Origin: a virus
Reading direction: 5' to 3' (one strand)
DNA length: 64,000 nt
Virus record (IMG/VR): IMGVR_UViG_3300025012_000029
Coordinates: 1 to 64,000 of that record
Every line of letters begins with the position of its first letter. Within the stretch, counting starts at the first letter, position 1. The position numbers and the translations under genes are program-made. Of the stretch, positions 7,594 through 15,733 are shown piece by piece. Under the pieces are notes generated by a model that saw nothing but the letters and a program-made list of their open reading frames with translations, did not search any database and was not told where the DNA came from.

Positions 7594-8369
7594 CTCCATT
7601 GCCTTTCAGGCATAATAAGAACTTCTTTAGAAGTTTTATTTTTAGACATACCATATTTCCACTCTGGTGTCAAGATTTTACATGATCCGTACATATCTCT
7701 AACAAATTCACAATCATTATAGGATAATATCCAATTGTCGCGCGTCAACAATAATTGATTCAATTTTTGATGATCAAAATCTTTGTGTAAATTTCCTTTA
7801 ATTCCGTACAAATTTGATTTTTTTAGCGCATACGGAGGATCACAATACAGCCATTTGTCGCCATGTAATGGTATTGAATCAACAAAATCCATTTTCTCCA
7901 CTGAAACGTTTCTCATATCAAAACTTCTTATTTTCTCAATAGAATTTCTCGTGAACCTTGGGTGTCCCGTCGAGGCGCCACCAGATAATGTTGTGCCCGA
8001 AAAACTACAACGATTTAATATAAAAAATAAAGCAGCAGTCGTGATGGCATGATTTTGTTTTTCTTCAAACTCAATCAACTTTTTTTGAAATGAATAGAAA
8101 TCTTCTGGACCAGAAAGTGGATAAAACATTTCAATTGTTCTAACAAGCATTTCGGGTTCATTTTTCACAGTTTTCCAAAACAAAACTAAACAGTGGAAAT
8201 TGTCATAACCCCATATTTTTACACCCCGAGAAGCTAATTCGAATTCAACGCCTCCACCGCCGAAAAATGGAGAACATAACTCTTTTAGATGAAATGGAAA
8301 ATAATCTGCTATTATTCTGGATGCGCGCGATTTACCGCCACAATATCTTAATAATGTTTTTTGCGGCAC
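7584..8369 (-). CDS. dam: DNA adenine N6-methyltransferase, D12 (Dam) class
   Basis: A 261-residue protein with the D12-class AdoMet motif FFGGGGVE (near residue 35), the catalytic DPPY (residues 177-180), and the N-terminal KTLLRYCGGKSR typical of Dam/T4 Dam. It methylates adenine at N6 in double-stranded DNA, most likely GATC-type sites, though the target is not proven. The length equals that of T4 Dam. The start codon is GTG; no ATG lies upstream before a stop. It probably protects phage DNA from host nucleases or acts in regulation. A second, unrelated adenine methyltransferase is at 16100-16633. Confidence 0.9.
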   Translation of the reverse strand: MPQKTLLRYCGGKSRASRIIADYFPFHLKELCSPFFGGGGVEFELASRGVKIWGYDNFHCLVLFWKTVKNEPEMLVRTIEMFYPLSGPEDFYSFQKKLIEFEEKQNHAITTAALFFILNRCSFSGTTLSGGASTGHPRFTRNSIEKIRSFDMRNVSVEKMDFVDSIPLHGDKWLYCDPPYALKKSNLYGIKGNLHKDFDHQKLNQLLLTRDNWILSYNDCEFVRDMYGSCKILTPEWKYGMSKNKTSKEVLIMPERQWRCL

Positions 8370-8417
8370 AGTCTCTATCGTATCATTTATCTACAACTCT
8401 AGCAAGTGTTTTTCTGT

Positions 8418-9392
8418 CTATGTCTCACCTGACATTTTTATATTTGAAGCTAGTTTTTCTGACTCGAATTTAAATCTTGCCTTCATTAATCTATGTCCAT
8501 CTGCCATAAATCCAATCGAATTCGTGCCTACAGCAACAGCTTCGATTTTACCGTTGGAAATCAATTTAAATTTATCATCTTTGACCAGATCGAATACCTC
8601 AGCGTTATACAAACCGCCAACACCACGTCCAGTCACTTTAATGTAATATGGATTTATTGCTTCGGCATCGAACCATGCTGTCAAGATGTGCTTCCTCATT
8701 TCTGATTGGCTCATGGATTGATATTTTTTGAGCAATGCGTCCCGCAAAATCATTAACATTTGAGCGCCAGCTTCAGCAGTTTTGGCTTGAACTTTTGGAT
8801 TACTTCTAATAAATGATTTTCTCAATTTTATTCCAGCCGGGAGTTTATATTTCTTTATCATTTCGTTTTCTATATTTTTTACAAGAGAGCCAAAATCAAT
8901 TCCCAAAGTTTTAGATATTGTTCCAAGTCCTGGATTCTTAAATGCTATTTCGTTCGAAGCTTTAGTTGATTTCGCAGATATTCCCAAAAAAGAACCTTCA
9001 GAGAACTTAATCAAAATATCAGTTGGATTTTTTCTGGAATCTATGGGATAGCCTACGGCTGCAGCTAACGTTCCTGGCCTTGCCGTCCACCAAACATTAA
9101 CAACGTCCCCATCATATCCATTCATAGATGCCCATTCTAAAGCTTTTGATGCCATTGTTTTTGCGCGCCCATCTTGATCCTTGTATACTGCCGTACCAAC
9201 TTGTTTTTTTCTTGCTAACAGTCCAGCTTTTGCTTCTCTAGCATTACCAAATTTGCTCCAATCCCCTCCAGCAAGATACAGTCCTAGCAAAATTTCGTTG
9301 ATATCGGACGCAAAAGTGTTGGAAGCGGCAACTAAACCAGCTTCCATTAATTCATTTATTATTTTCTTAATTTTATTAATACAGTCAACCAT
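8418..9392 (-). CDS. Hypothetical protein, possible PD-(D/E)XK-type nuclease fold
   Basis: A 324-residue protein. Around residues 125-145 it reads PTDILIKF, a turn, then GISAKSTK: an Asp, about 15 residues, then S-x-K, which resembles the PD-(D/E)XK core with the second acidic residue replaced. The rest is helical and lacks a known domain. Its N-terminus contains E-L-M-E|A-G near residue 17, a match to the prohead-protease consensus. The nuclease assignment is an inference from one motif. It overlaps the endolysin gene by eight bases. Confidence 0.45.
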   Translation of the reverse strand: MVDCINKIKKIINELMEAGLVAASNTFASDINEILLGLYLAGGDWSKFGNAREAKAGLLARKKQVGTAVYKDQDGRAKTMASKALEWASMNGYDGDVVNVWWTARPGTLAAAVGYPIDSRKNPTDILIKFSEGSFLGISAKSTKASNEIAFKNPGLGTISKTLGIDFGSLVKNIENEMIKKYKLPAGIKLRKSFIRSNPKVQAKTAEAGAQMLMILRDALLKKYQSMSQSEMRKHILTAWFDAEAINPYYIKVTGRGVGGLYNAEVFDLVKDDKFKLISNGKIEAVAVGTNSIGFMADGHRLMKARFKFESEKLASNIKMSGET

Positions 9393-10248
9393 TTTTAATT
9401 TCTTCCATTAATTTCGTTAAGTCTAGTCCAGTGGAATCTATTTTATTTTTCGTCACTTGATAATGATGAATAATTCCTTGATACGATCCATCAACAACTT
9501 CCGCAACAACTGTTGTACTTTCAGGGGATTGAAGTTTGACACCTAATCCTCGATTTAAAGCTTTACATAATGCTTTGAGTGCTTGTATTTGGATGTCATA
9601 AAATCCCAAATGTGGATCTAATTTTTGTCCGTGAACGATAGAGTCAGATATGACTGGGCGGGGAATCAGTCCCATTTTTTCATACGAATTCTGAAATTTG
9701 GTATAAAATGCGTTGCTTATTTCAACTCCGACCGAGTTTGTGTTAACTCCAGCAGCATGCCAGGCAATATGTTGAGTGTCAAGTGTCTGATATATTGAAC
9801 CGTCATTATCGATTAAGAATGGGACAGATATTTTTCTTTGCTTAAGGACATCGAAACAGCTTTTTGAGCTTAAACAGACATCAAAATGTACCACTAACAT
9901 ATTAATATTCGTTCTGTTTGCTTTCTTATACGTCCCTTCGGGAGCAACAAAACCATTTTTATCTCTAAATGTTATTACTTTGTTCCATTCAATCGGCACT
10001 TCTTTTCCAGAACATATAATGTATTTTTGTGACGCAATTGTTTTTGCTTCTTTTTCTGTCATCAAGCGTCTATATGTGGCAGGACCAACAATACCGTCAG
10101 GTTCTAACCCATATTGTTGTTGGAATTGTTTAATTTTTGTTATTAACTCGTTATTGAAGTCTGAAGCACCAAAATCAATTGAATTCCAGCCTTCTGTTTT
10201 AGCAAACTTTCTATTCAAAGTAATTTTTTTATCTTCAAACATTGGCAT
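9385..10248 (-). CDS. Endolysin: peptidoglycan-binding domain plus N-acetylmuramoyl-L-alanine amidase
   Basis: N-terminal PG_binding_1-like domain (KIKQFQQQYGLEPDGIVGPA) followed by an Amidase_2 domain. The zinc ligands are visible as His in VVHFD, His in IIHHYQVT, and an acidic residue in KIDSTGLDL. The family cleaves the amide bond between MurNAc and L-Ala, releasing progeny at lysis. There is no signal peptide, so a holin or similar is needed. I chose the ATG at 10248, which has GAGG eight bases upstream; the frame is open eight codons further to 10272. N-terminal cell-wall binding is more usual in large-phage endolysins of Gram-negative hosts. Confidence 0.9.
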   Translation of the reverse strand: MPMFEDKKITLNRKFAKTEGWNSIDFGASDFNNELITKIKQFQQQYGLEPDGIVGPATYRRLMTEKEAKTIASQKYIICSGKEVPIEWNKVITFRDKNGFVAPEGTYKKANRTNINMLVVHFDVCLSSKSCFDVLKQRKISVPFLIDNDGSIYQTLDTQHIAWHAAGVNTNSVGVEISNAFYTKFQNSYEKMGLIPRPVISDSIVHGQKLDPHLGFYDIQIQALKALCKALNRGLGVKLQSPESTTVVAEVVDGSYQGIIHHYQVTKNKIDSTGLDLTKLMEEIKNG

Positions 10249-10290
10249 ACAAAAATCCTCAAATAATCTCATTCAATAATTATCCAACAA

Positions 10291-10953
10291 CTACACAATC
10301 TCATCCACTATACCGAACTTTACAGCCTCTACCGCACTGAAATAGTAGTCAATTTTCTTTTTGAAAATCGATTCTATCTTTCTTTTTGTTAGTTTTGTTA
10401 GTCCACACAGTTCCTCTATGTAGCGTTCTTGAATCCATCGCGTTTCTGATAAACTATTTTCCTGATCCTCGACATGTCCATAATTTCCACTTGTTATCTG
10501 ATGCATCATTAAACGGCAGTTTTTTCCAATTCTTCTTTTTCCTTTTGTTCCAGCGGCTAAAAGTAAAACCCCAGCACTCATAACCTTCCCCAATCCAAAT
10601 GTATGAACCTCACAGTCCTTTTGGACATCTCGCATGGCATCATACACAGCAAACATATCCATCACCAATCCACCCTCTGTAGAAATAAGGAATTTAATTG
10701 GTTCATATGAAGTTACCGACTCTTCATCTTCTTCTGTGGGTTCTTGAGTTTTTCCCAATTCCTTTAGATAATATAAGCCACTTACAACATCTTTACATTT
10801 CTCTTCATCAATGACACCATATATTCCTATGATGCGTGTATCGACACTCTCATTACCGTTCGGAGGAGGCAACATGATAATGCTGTGCGATTGTTCTTCG
10901 TTGTCGCTCTCGTCTACTGGAGTATCATCTTCGTTTATATTTTTTTTATTCAT
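10291..10953 (-). CDS. clpP: ClpP-like serine protease
   Basis: A 220-residue protein with a ClpP fold. The nucleophile Ser126 lies in GKVMSAGVLLL, His151 in RLMMHQ, and an Asp near 202 in KKIDYYFSAVEA; GGLVMDMFAVYDAM matches the family's strand-helix before the Ser. The N-terminus (first 35 residues) is an acidic extension and there is an acidic insert near residues 70-82. Host ClpP works with ClpA/X; phage copies may act in head maturation or redirect host proteolysis. No ATPase partner is seen nearby. It shares an ATGA overlap with the next gene upstream. Confidence 0.85.
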   Translation of the reverse strand: MNKKNINEDDTPVDESDNEEQSHSIIMLPPPNGNESVDTRIIGIYGVIDEEKCKDVVSGLYYLKELGKTQEPTEEDEESVTSYEPIKFLISTEGGLVMDMFAVYDAMRDVQKDCEVHTFGLGKVMSAGVLLLAAGTKGKRRIGKNCRLMMHQITSGNYGHVEDQENSLSETRWIQERYIEELCGLTKLTKRKIESIFKKKIDYYFSAVEAVKFGIVDEIV

Positions 10954-11255
10954 GCCGGTTTCTCTCCTACTAGTTTTTTAGCCTTGACGATACCCTCATG
11001 CCACAATAACTCAATATTACCCTGTTCGAATTCGTATAAGGCTTTGAAATATGCTGTTATATGTTTTTCATTTATTTTGCCTTTTATTTTTTCGTTGTGG
11101 CAGAAACGAAGAACAGAAGCGATTATAAATGCTTTATCACAATAAACAACATTTTCTTCATGTTCTAATAATTTTCTCGACTTGAGAAACTTTATGATGA
11201 ATTTTGCTATTTCGGTACGGTCGACTGGTAATACGGGCTGCATTTTACCGACCAC
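10950..11255 (-). CDS. Hypothetical protein
   Basis: A 101-residue, mainly helical protein with two Cys-containing helices. The frame overlaps clpP by four bases (translational coupling) and the gene upstream by 11. No family recognised. Confidence 0.55.
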   Translation of the reverse strand: MVGKMQPVLPVDRTEIAKFIIKFLKSRKLLEHEENVVYCDKAFIIASVLRFCHNEKIKGKINEKHITAYFKALYEFEQGNIELLWHEGIVKAKKLVGEKPA

Positions 11256-11364
11256 ACTTTGTCATGAGAAGAAAAATACTTAAAGTTGTAAAAACACCGA
11301 TGTAGAAACCAATAGAAAATACCGACAGGTTAAATGTTTTATCTTTAAGATTCTGCCACTTCAT
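11245..11364 (-). CDS. Small single-pass membrane protein
   Basis: About 39 residues with a single membrane helix (VFSIGFYIGVFTTLSIFLLM). I take the ATG at 11364, preceded by AGAGGA at five bases. The longer frame to 11445 lies largely inside the upstream gene and lacks such a signal. Function unknown; a regulatory or holin-like peptide is possible. Confidence 0.45.
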   Translation of the reverse strand: MKWQNLKDKTFNLSVFSIGFYIGVFTTLSIFLLMTKCGR

Positions 11365-11527
11365 CACTATCCTCTTCTTTTGTAAATAGTATTGGCAGTT
11401 CAAGTTGAAGTGGTGGTCGCGGACAATATGTAATTTGTAGTCCAATGTTTTTTGTGTATATCAAACCGCTTGATATCAAACGTCGTACATATTCAATATC
11501 AGAAAGTTCTTCTATTGGAGTTGTCAT
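11345..11527 (-). CDS. Small hypothetical protein
   Basis: A 60-residue acidic protein with a central PRPPLQLELPI stretch. It is packed between overlapping small genes of the same strand. No family recognised. Confidence 0.45.
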   Translation of the reverse strand: MTTPIEELSDIEYVRRLISSGLIYTKNIGLQITYCPRPPLQLELPILFTKEEDSDEVAES

Positions 11528-11530
11528 GAT

Positions 11531-11749
11531 TTATTTTCCAAAATCAAAATCTATTTGTATTGGTTTATTTTCGACCCCTAATGGCTTCCACACTCCCTCA
11601 GTCATTATGTACATACATTCAAATGCCTGGTTATAATATGCGTCATTTTCGTTGGCATTAGAAGGATGCGAACTTTGTGAACGAAGCCAGTTCAGACCAT
11701 TAGCGGCAACACTTTCAACGTACTCTTTTAATAAATAATCACTAGACAT
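11531..11749 (-). CDS. Small hypothetical protein
   Basis: A 72-residue protein with no recognised domain. Its start overlaps the end of the HExxH gene upstream by eight bases, suggesting coupled translation. Confidence 0.5.
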   Translation of the reverse strand: MSSDYLLKEYVESVAANGLNWLRSQSSHPSNANENDAYYNQAFECMYIMTEGVWKPLGVENKPIQIDFDFGK

Positions 11750-12227
11750 TTTCAGAAACTTCTTTCAAAAACCATTCACGAATCCATTTCTTTGGCCAAG
11801 TCCAAAAATATTCTGAACCACCAAGAGAATCAATAATTCTTTCTAATCTTTCATCAAATGAACTAGAAGGCAAATAATACAATTCGATTAATTCTGGAAG
11901 GTATGCTTTACGTTCCCAATACCAACGTCCATAAGCAAGAATAGCAGGTGGAAAGATATAACTCAAGGTAAAAATAATTCCCCATTTCTTTTGATCTTGG
12001 ATGTGAATAGATTCGTGATTGAGAATAGTACGAAGACGAGGATAATAAGATTCATCATCAATATGTTCATCAAGATACAGTGGAGCATAAACAACACCCA
12101 TGAATGTCGTCCAATAATTTGTCATGAATCTCTTATTGAATGGTTTGATGAAAAAGTTTATTATCTTCATCAAAGAAGATTCACTTTTTAGTCTTACTGG
12201 AACATTAAAGATAATGCGAGTTTTCAC
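11742..12227 (-). CDS. HExxH metallopeptidase-like protein
   Basis: A 161-residue protein with NHESIHIQDQ near residue 80 (HExxH plus IxxQ). About 30 residues downstream, after a hydrophobic stretch, a WERKAYLPEL segment could supply the third (Glu) ligand of a gluzincin. The hydrophobic region between them may be a membrane segment or the packed core. The start is GTG at 12227; another possible start is the Met at residue 20. Metal-dependent peptidase activity is inferred from the motif alone. This is the second HExxH protein in the window and is unlike the one at 1226 outside the motif. Confidence 0.5.
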   Translation of the reverse strand: MKTRIIFNVPVRLKSESSLMKIINFFIKPFNKRFMTNYWTTFMGVVYAPLYLDEHIDDESYYPRLRTILNHESIHIQDQKKWGIIFTLSYIFPPAILAYGRWYWERKAYLPELIELYYLPSSSFDERLERIIDSLGGSEYFWTWPKKWIREWFLKEVSENV

Positions 12228-12265
12228 CCTACTAATAATTAGGATGAAAAAATGAATGAGATGTG

Positions 12266-12775
12266 TTAAATCTCTTCTTGATATTGATTGAGAAGTTCCC
12301 GGCCGACTGCCATCATTGTAGATCCAACCGTTCCTCTGGGCAAGTTAACTGGACCAAATTCTTTATTATATTTCTTTAGTCCATCTTGTGCTGCGTAGGC
12401 AAATGCTTTAACCGCTAGCTCAGGATCAAAAGCGCCCCTTGCTTTTTTGTGTTTCATGTTTTTGATTATTGGTTGGATGCGTTGGCGATAGATATCGCCA
12501 TCATTAACTGTGTAGAGAACCAATTCATCAACAAGATTTTGGTCTAGTTGAGGAGCTTCTGAAAGTTGGGAACCAGATTGATTATCGCGGACAACTTGTC
12601 CTGTACTGTTATCGATAATTTGAACTATGTAACGAGGAGCTTTATATTTTTGTATAAAGCGATTAAATCTACCCTCGGCATCTTGGTCTCCACGAACACG
12701 CTGAACGACGTTGTTATTATTGATTGTATCAATAACTTCTATGGAAGTAGAAACTTGTTCACTTATTTTTTTTTT
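12266..12775 (-). CDS. Frame -1 extension of the upstream acidic head-type protein (candidate frameshift product)
   Basis: This 169-codon frame has no ATG, and its only usable start is an internal TTG at 12523. It opens inside the A10 run where the upstream gene ends and is in the -1 frame relative to it. The C-terminal 85 residues (VNDGDIYRQRIQPIIKNM and on) look like a real conserved domain, and the part before it (NRFIQKYKAPRYIVQIID) also looks coding. Either A-AAA-AAA slippage makes a fusion protein, or an indel has split one gene, or a non-ATG start is used. Confidence 0.55.
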   Translation of the reverse strand, partial: KKKISEQVSTSIEVIDTINNNNVVQRVRGDQDAEGRFNRFIQKYKAPRYIVQIIDNSTGQVVRDNQSGSQLSEAPQLDQNLVDELVLYTVNDGDIYRQRIQPIIKNMKHKKARGAFDPELAVKAFAYAAQDGLKKYNKEFGPVNLPRGTVGSTMMAVGRELLNQYQEEI

Positions 12776-13686
12776 ACTGTTTTATTCTCAGCAACTGGCA
12801 TGGTTGTTGGCTTAGCTACTACTGGTCTTGGAGCAACTCTCGTAGTAATTGCTGGTTTCACAACTCTCCGAGCAGGAACATTTGCTGGCGATGCAGCAGG
12901 AACAATTGCTTCTTTCTTCAGTTTTGCCGCTTTTACTTCTTGAAACAAACGAGCAACAAATTTCTTGTATAGTTGCTCTTCTAAGGGCTTATATTTATGA
13001 TCTGGATGTGCGCCTTCAACTTGTTTAGGTTTTTCGGCACCCTTGACGCGAACTTCGCCCTTCATTGGATCTTTGACCTTCCCTATGTCGCCTTGTGATG
13101 TCTTTTTCGGAGAAGGAGGATTATTCATGCTCGAAGAAGTTGTCTTAGCTCCAACAGGAGAAGCTTCTTCATTGAGTTGTTCATCTTTATCATTGACTTC
13201 TTCGAGATCTTCATCGGCAACTTCCATCATTTCTTCTTCACCACCCGTCTCAGGCTCTTCAGGAGCCATTTCATCGCTGCCCATATCCATCTCTTCTCCA
13301 CCTTCATCGCCCTCAGCCCCTTCAACTTCAACAGCAACACCAGTAACGTCAGTCATTGTGCTAGCAAGTGCAGCAATTAAATCTTTAACAGTAGCTTCAG
13401 TCGCAGGTTCATCACCACTTGGCGCCATTTCTGGCTCTCCCGCAGGATCCATTTCGCTACCACCCATATCATCCCCTGCCATTTCAGCATCCATTGGATT
13501 CTCATCCAAACGGTCTGGCGCTCCACCAGAACGAGATTGTTCTTTTGTTTTGACTTCATCAACTTCTTCATCGGCGTGAAATGTTTCTTTGACAAAATTC
13601 TCCGCCAAAGGACTAATACCTGCTAGTTTTCCCCATCTAAGAACTCTGGATTCCTCAAGAAGTTTCTTGTTCTGCATTTTGGTCAT
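12763..13686 (-). CDS. Acidic, Pro/Glu-rich virion or scaffold-type protein
   Basis: I start at the ATG at 13686, which has AGGAG ten bases upstream. The N-terminus KKLLEESRVLRWGKLAGISP resembles the first helix seen in head-associated proteins of marine myoviruses. The middle is extremely acidic (Glu/Asp/Met/Pro repeats, residues about 40-190), and the C-terminus is basic and Ala/Val/Pro rich. Low complexity and the charge split suit an internal head or scaffold protein, but that is inference. It ends VKKK-stop inside an A10 run, where a -1 shift would add 169 residues. Confidence 0.55.
   Translation of the reverse strand: MTKMQNKKLLEESRVLRWGKLAGISPLAENFVKETFHADEEVDEVKTKEQSRSGGAPDRLDENPMDAEMAGDDMGGSEMDPAGEPEMAPSGDEPATEATVKDLIAALASTMTDVTGVAVEVEGAEGDEGGEEMDMGSDEMAPEEPETGGEEEMMEVADEDLEEVNDKDEQLNEEASPVGAKTTSSSMNNPPSPKKTSQGDIGKVKDPMKGEVRVKGAEKPKQVEGAHPDHKYKPLEEQLYKKFVARLFQEVKAAKLKKEAIVPAASPANVPARRVVKPAITTRVAPRPVVAKPTTMPVAENKTVKKK
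12766..12775 (-). other. A10 slippery run (candidate -1 frameshift or slippage site)
   Basis: Ten consecutive A on the - strand include the A-AAA-AAA heptamer in the right phase, directly followed by the zero-frame TAA. The -1 frame continues 169 codons without a start codon. Confidence 0.5.
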
Positions 13687-13745
13687 TGTTGATAGTCTCC
13701 TGCTAAAATAAAGTTTGCTAAATGTAAATAGTACATTGTTCGACA

Positions 13746-14006
13746 TTATTCCTTGAATCTAGTAATTGCTTTGTTTTTCGAAATCTTTTTCAAAGTTTCC
13801 TGCTCAATTTGTTTGATGCGTGCTGCTGATAAATATAATCTATTGCCAATTTCTTGTAGTTTTAAGGCTCCGTGTTTTCTTATACATATGTGTGTACAGT
13901 TCAAATCTTCTTTGAAATTTATCCAATGCCTACATTCACTTTCTCCGCATGGCAAATTATTATCTAAAACTTTTAATATACATTTAAAATCAGATTTCAA
14001 ATTCAT
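13746..14006 (-). CDS. Sigma region 4-like small DNA-binding protein
   Basis: An 86-residue protein. Residues about 45-80 (LQEIGNRLYLSAARIKQIEQ and on) match the helix-turn-helix of sigma70 region 4, which recognises the -35 element; compare the family's 'LxEIGxxLxLSxxRVRQIExxAL'. The N-terminal half has five Cys (CGESEC ... CTHICI) that might bind zinc. Regions 1-3 are absent. By inference, it is a minimal transcription regulator. Its downstream end abuts the acidic head-type gene. Confidence 0.65.
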   Translation of the reverse strand: MNLKSDFKCILKVLDNNLPCGESECRHWINFKEDLNCTHICIRKHGALKLQEIGNRLYLSAARIKQIEQETLKKISKNKAITRFKE

Positions 14007-14319
14007 CTAAATCCTCTTCTGTTTTCTCTCCCAATGGCAGCAATTCATAAGAGCAAATCTTAATGTCTTTGATGAAAAGATATTCTTTTCTAGGATGTAT
14101 CGATTTTTTGTCGGCGAGATGATATGAAAAAAATTCATCCCATCTTCTTTTTGCTCGCATTGATTCTGTGTTTTTACGTTCATGGACTGCCTTAAAGCTC
14201 TTATACATTTTAGCAGATCTGAGTTTAGAAGTCCAGTAATATCCTTGCCAGTACATGATAGTGCCAAGATGTCCGGTACCGGCAAGCACAAATACAATCT
14301 CATTTATTGAAGATGTCAT
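13990..14319 (-). CDS. Hypothetical protein
   Basis: A 109-residue protein, basic in the middle and acidic at the C-terminus, overlapping the sigma-like gene by 17 bases and the upstream gene by four (ATGA). An alternative reading frame covers the same span but shows poorer composition and no ribosome-binding site. No family recognised. Confidence 0.5.
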   Translation of the reverse strand: MTSSINEIVFVLAGTGHLGTIMYWQGYYWTSKLRSAKMYKSFKAVHERKNTESMRAKRRWDEFFSYHLADKKSIHPRKEYLFIKDIKICSYELLPLGEKTEEDLDEFEI

Positions 14320-14669
14320 ATATCGGGATGCTCTTCCTCAATTAAATCAAAGATATTTTCTACTTCATTTTCATCCAGAGCAAAAGCAACTTCAACAGCT
14401 TTTTCTTCTTTTCTCTCTTGACGAACGGTATTGATATCCCTTTTACTAATTGGAGGTTTAGTAATACCTTTCATTTTATCTATTAACACCATCATGTCAG
14501 GATCTTTACTCAAAAAAAGAGATACACATTCGCGAAGGAACTTTGACATTTTAAGTCCCTCGTACTGAAGTTGGATTTTTAACTCAGCGTGACGTTTAGG
14601 AGTTTCTCTGAATATGATTTCTTTTTTCTCTAGTCCATACTCTTCATTGTTGCGTGTTTCTTCTGTCAT
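14316..14669 (-). CDS. Hypothetical protein with possible ribbon-helix-helix domain
   Basis: A 117-residue protein. A strand (KEIIFRET) followed by two helices (AELKIQLQYEGLKMSKFLRE) resembles the MetJ/Arc ribbon-helix-helix layout, then a charged tail follows. If correct it is a DNA-binding regulator. It overlaps the IMPDH-family gene by four bases. Confidence 0.4.
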   Translation of the reverse strand: MTEETRNNEEYGLEKKEIIFRETPKRHAELKIQLQYEGLKMSKFLRECVSLFLSKDPDMMVLIDKMKGITKPPISKRDINTVRQERKEEKAVEVAFALDENEVENIFDLIEEEHPDI

Positions 14670-15733
14670 TTTATTCTCCCACCAGCATGGACGATATGTG
14701 TTGAACTCTCTATTTGTCCGGCATGAGTTTGTTTAACAAACATTGCTTTCCTTTGGAATTCGGCAATTGTTCTCGCCCCAGAGTAGGACAAAGCTGATGC
14801 TAAATTTGTTTTAATATTATCTAAAACATCAACAACTGAACCCTTATGTGGAATCATGGCAGAAACTCCTTCTCTTGATGACACACGTCCACGCCAAGCT
14901 ATTTGGGATTCCTCTGAAGCCATACCTCTATATGTTTTATATATTTTATTATCCACTTCAATATCCTCACCAGGGGATTGTGATGTTCCTGCCAACATGC
15001 TCCCGAGCATAACAAAATCAGCACCAATAGCAATACTTTTAGCGATATCCCCAGATGTTCTAAATCCTCCATCTGCTACCAATATTATATTTTCAAATTC
15101 ATTTTTTATATCTACACAATCCATTATGGATTGGAATGTAGCTATGCCGTGTCCTGTTTGAATTTTCGTTGAGCAAATTGATCCTCCTCCAATTCCTATT
15201 CTGATAGAATCAGCGCCCCAGCGTGCTAATGCCAACGCTCCTTCATAAGTCGCAACGTTACCTACCATTATATGAACTCGCTTGTCAAATTCTAATTTGA
15301 GTTTATCAATTGCTTTTTCAACAAGTTTATGATGTCCGTGAGCAACGTCAACACATAGTAATTGGCACTCGAAACCATAAACAAGCTCTTTCGCTCTCTC
15401 AAAGAAATCCCCAGTTGTTCCAATGGCTGCGCTCTTCCTCATAAGGTGAGCGTTACCTTGAGCATTCAGTCGGCCAAAAAGATGTCGAAGTTGATTACAC
15501 TGTTCTTCAATAGAATTATATCTATGTATTATCCCGATTCCGCCATTCTCGCACATAGCTGCAGCCATTTGCCATTCAGTAACTGTATCCATTGGAGAAG
15601 AAATAATAGGAAGAGTTAAATGTAATTCATCGCTTAGGCGAGATGACAAGTTTACTTCTTTTCGAGTTTCAATATCTGAATATTGTGGAACTAACAAAAC
15701 GTCATCAAAACTTAAACATTCACGTATTTTCAT
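14666..15733 (-). CDS. IMP dehydrogenase / GMP reductase family enzyme
   Basis: A 355-residue TIM-barrel enzyme with the nucleotide loop and catalytic Cys187 in GIGGGSICSTK, N-terminal LSFDDVLLVPQYSD, and SSPMDTVTE. There are no CBS domains, so it is shorter than bacterial IMPDH (about 490) and close to GMP reductase (about 350). The flap lacks the Arg-Tyr pair that marks IMPDH, and the EGVSAMIPHKG segment is equally reminiscent of GuaC, so either reaction (IMP to XMP, or GMP to IMP) is possible. It belongs to a nucleotide cluster with dUTPase and others. The gene end overlaps the small downstream gene by four bases. Confidence 0.85.
   Translation of the reverse strand: MKIRECLSFDDVLLVPQYSDIETRKEVNLSSRLSDELHLTLPIISSPMDTVTEWQMAAAMCENGGIGIIHRYNSIEEQCNQLRHLFGRLNAQGNAHLMRKSAAIGTTGDFFERAKELVYGFECQLLCVDVAHGHHKLVEKAIDKLKLEFDKRVHIMVGNVATYEGALALARWGADSIRIGIGGGSICSTKIQTGHGIATFQSIMDCVDIKNEFENIILVADGGFRTSGDIAKSIAIGADFVMLGSMLAGTSQSPGEDIEVDNKIYKTYRGMASEESQIAWRGRVSSREGVSAMIPHKGSVVDVLDNIKTNLASALSYSGARTIAEFQRKAMFVKQTHAGQIESSTHIVHAGGRIK

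Noticed and set aside
13043-13579. 178-codon + strand frame, Ser/Pro-rich
   Set aside because: It is the antisense of the Glu/Asp/Met/Pro-rich low-complexity region, which automatically produces Ser/Pro-rich open frames.
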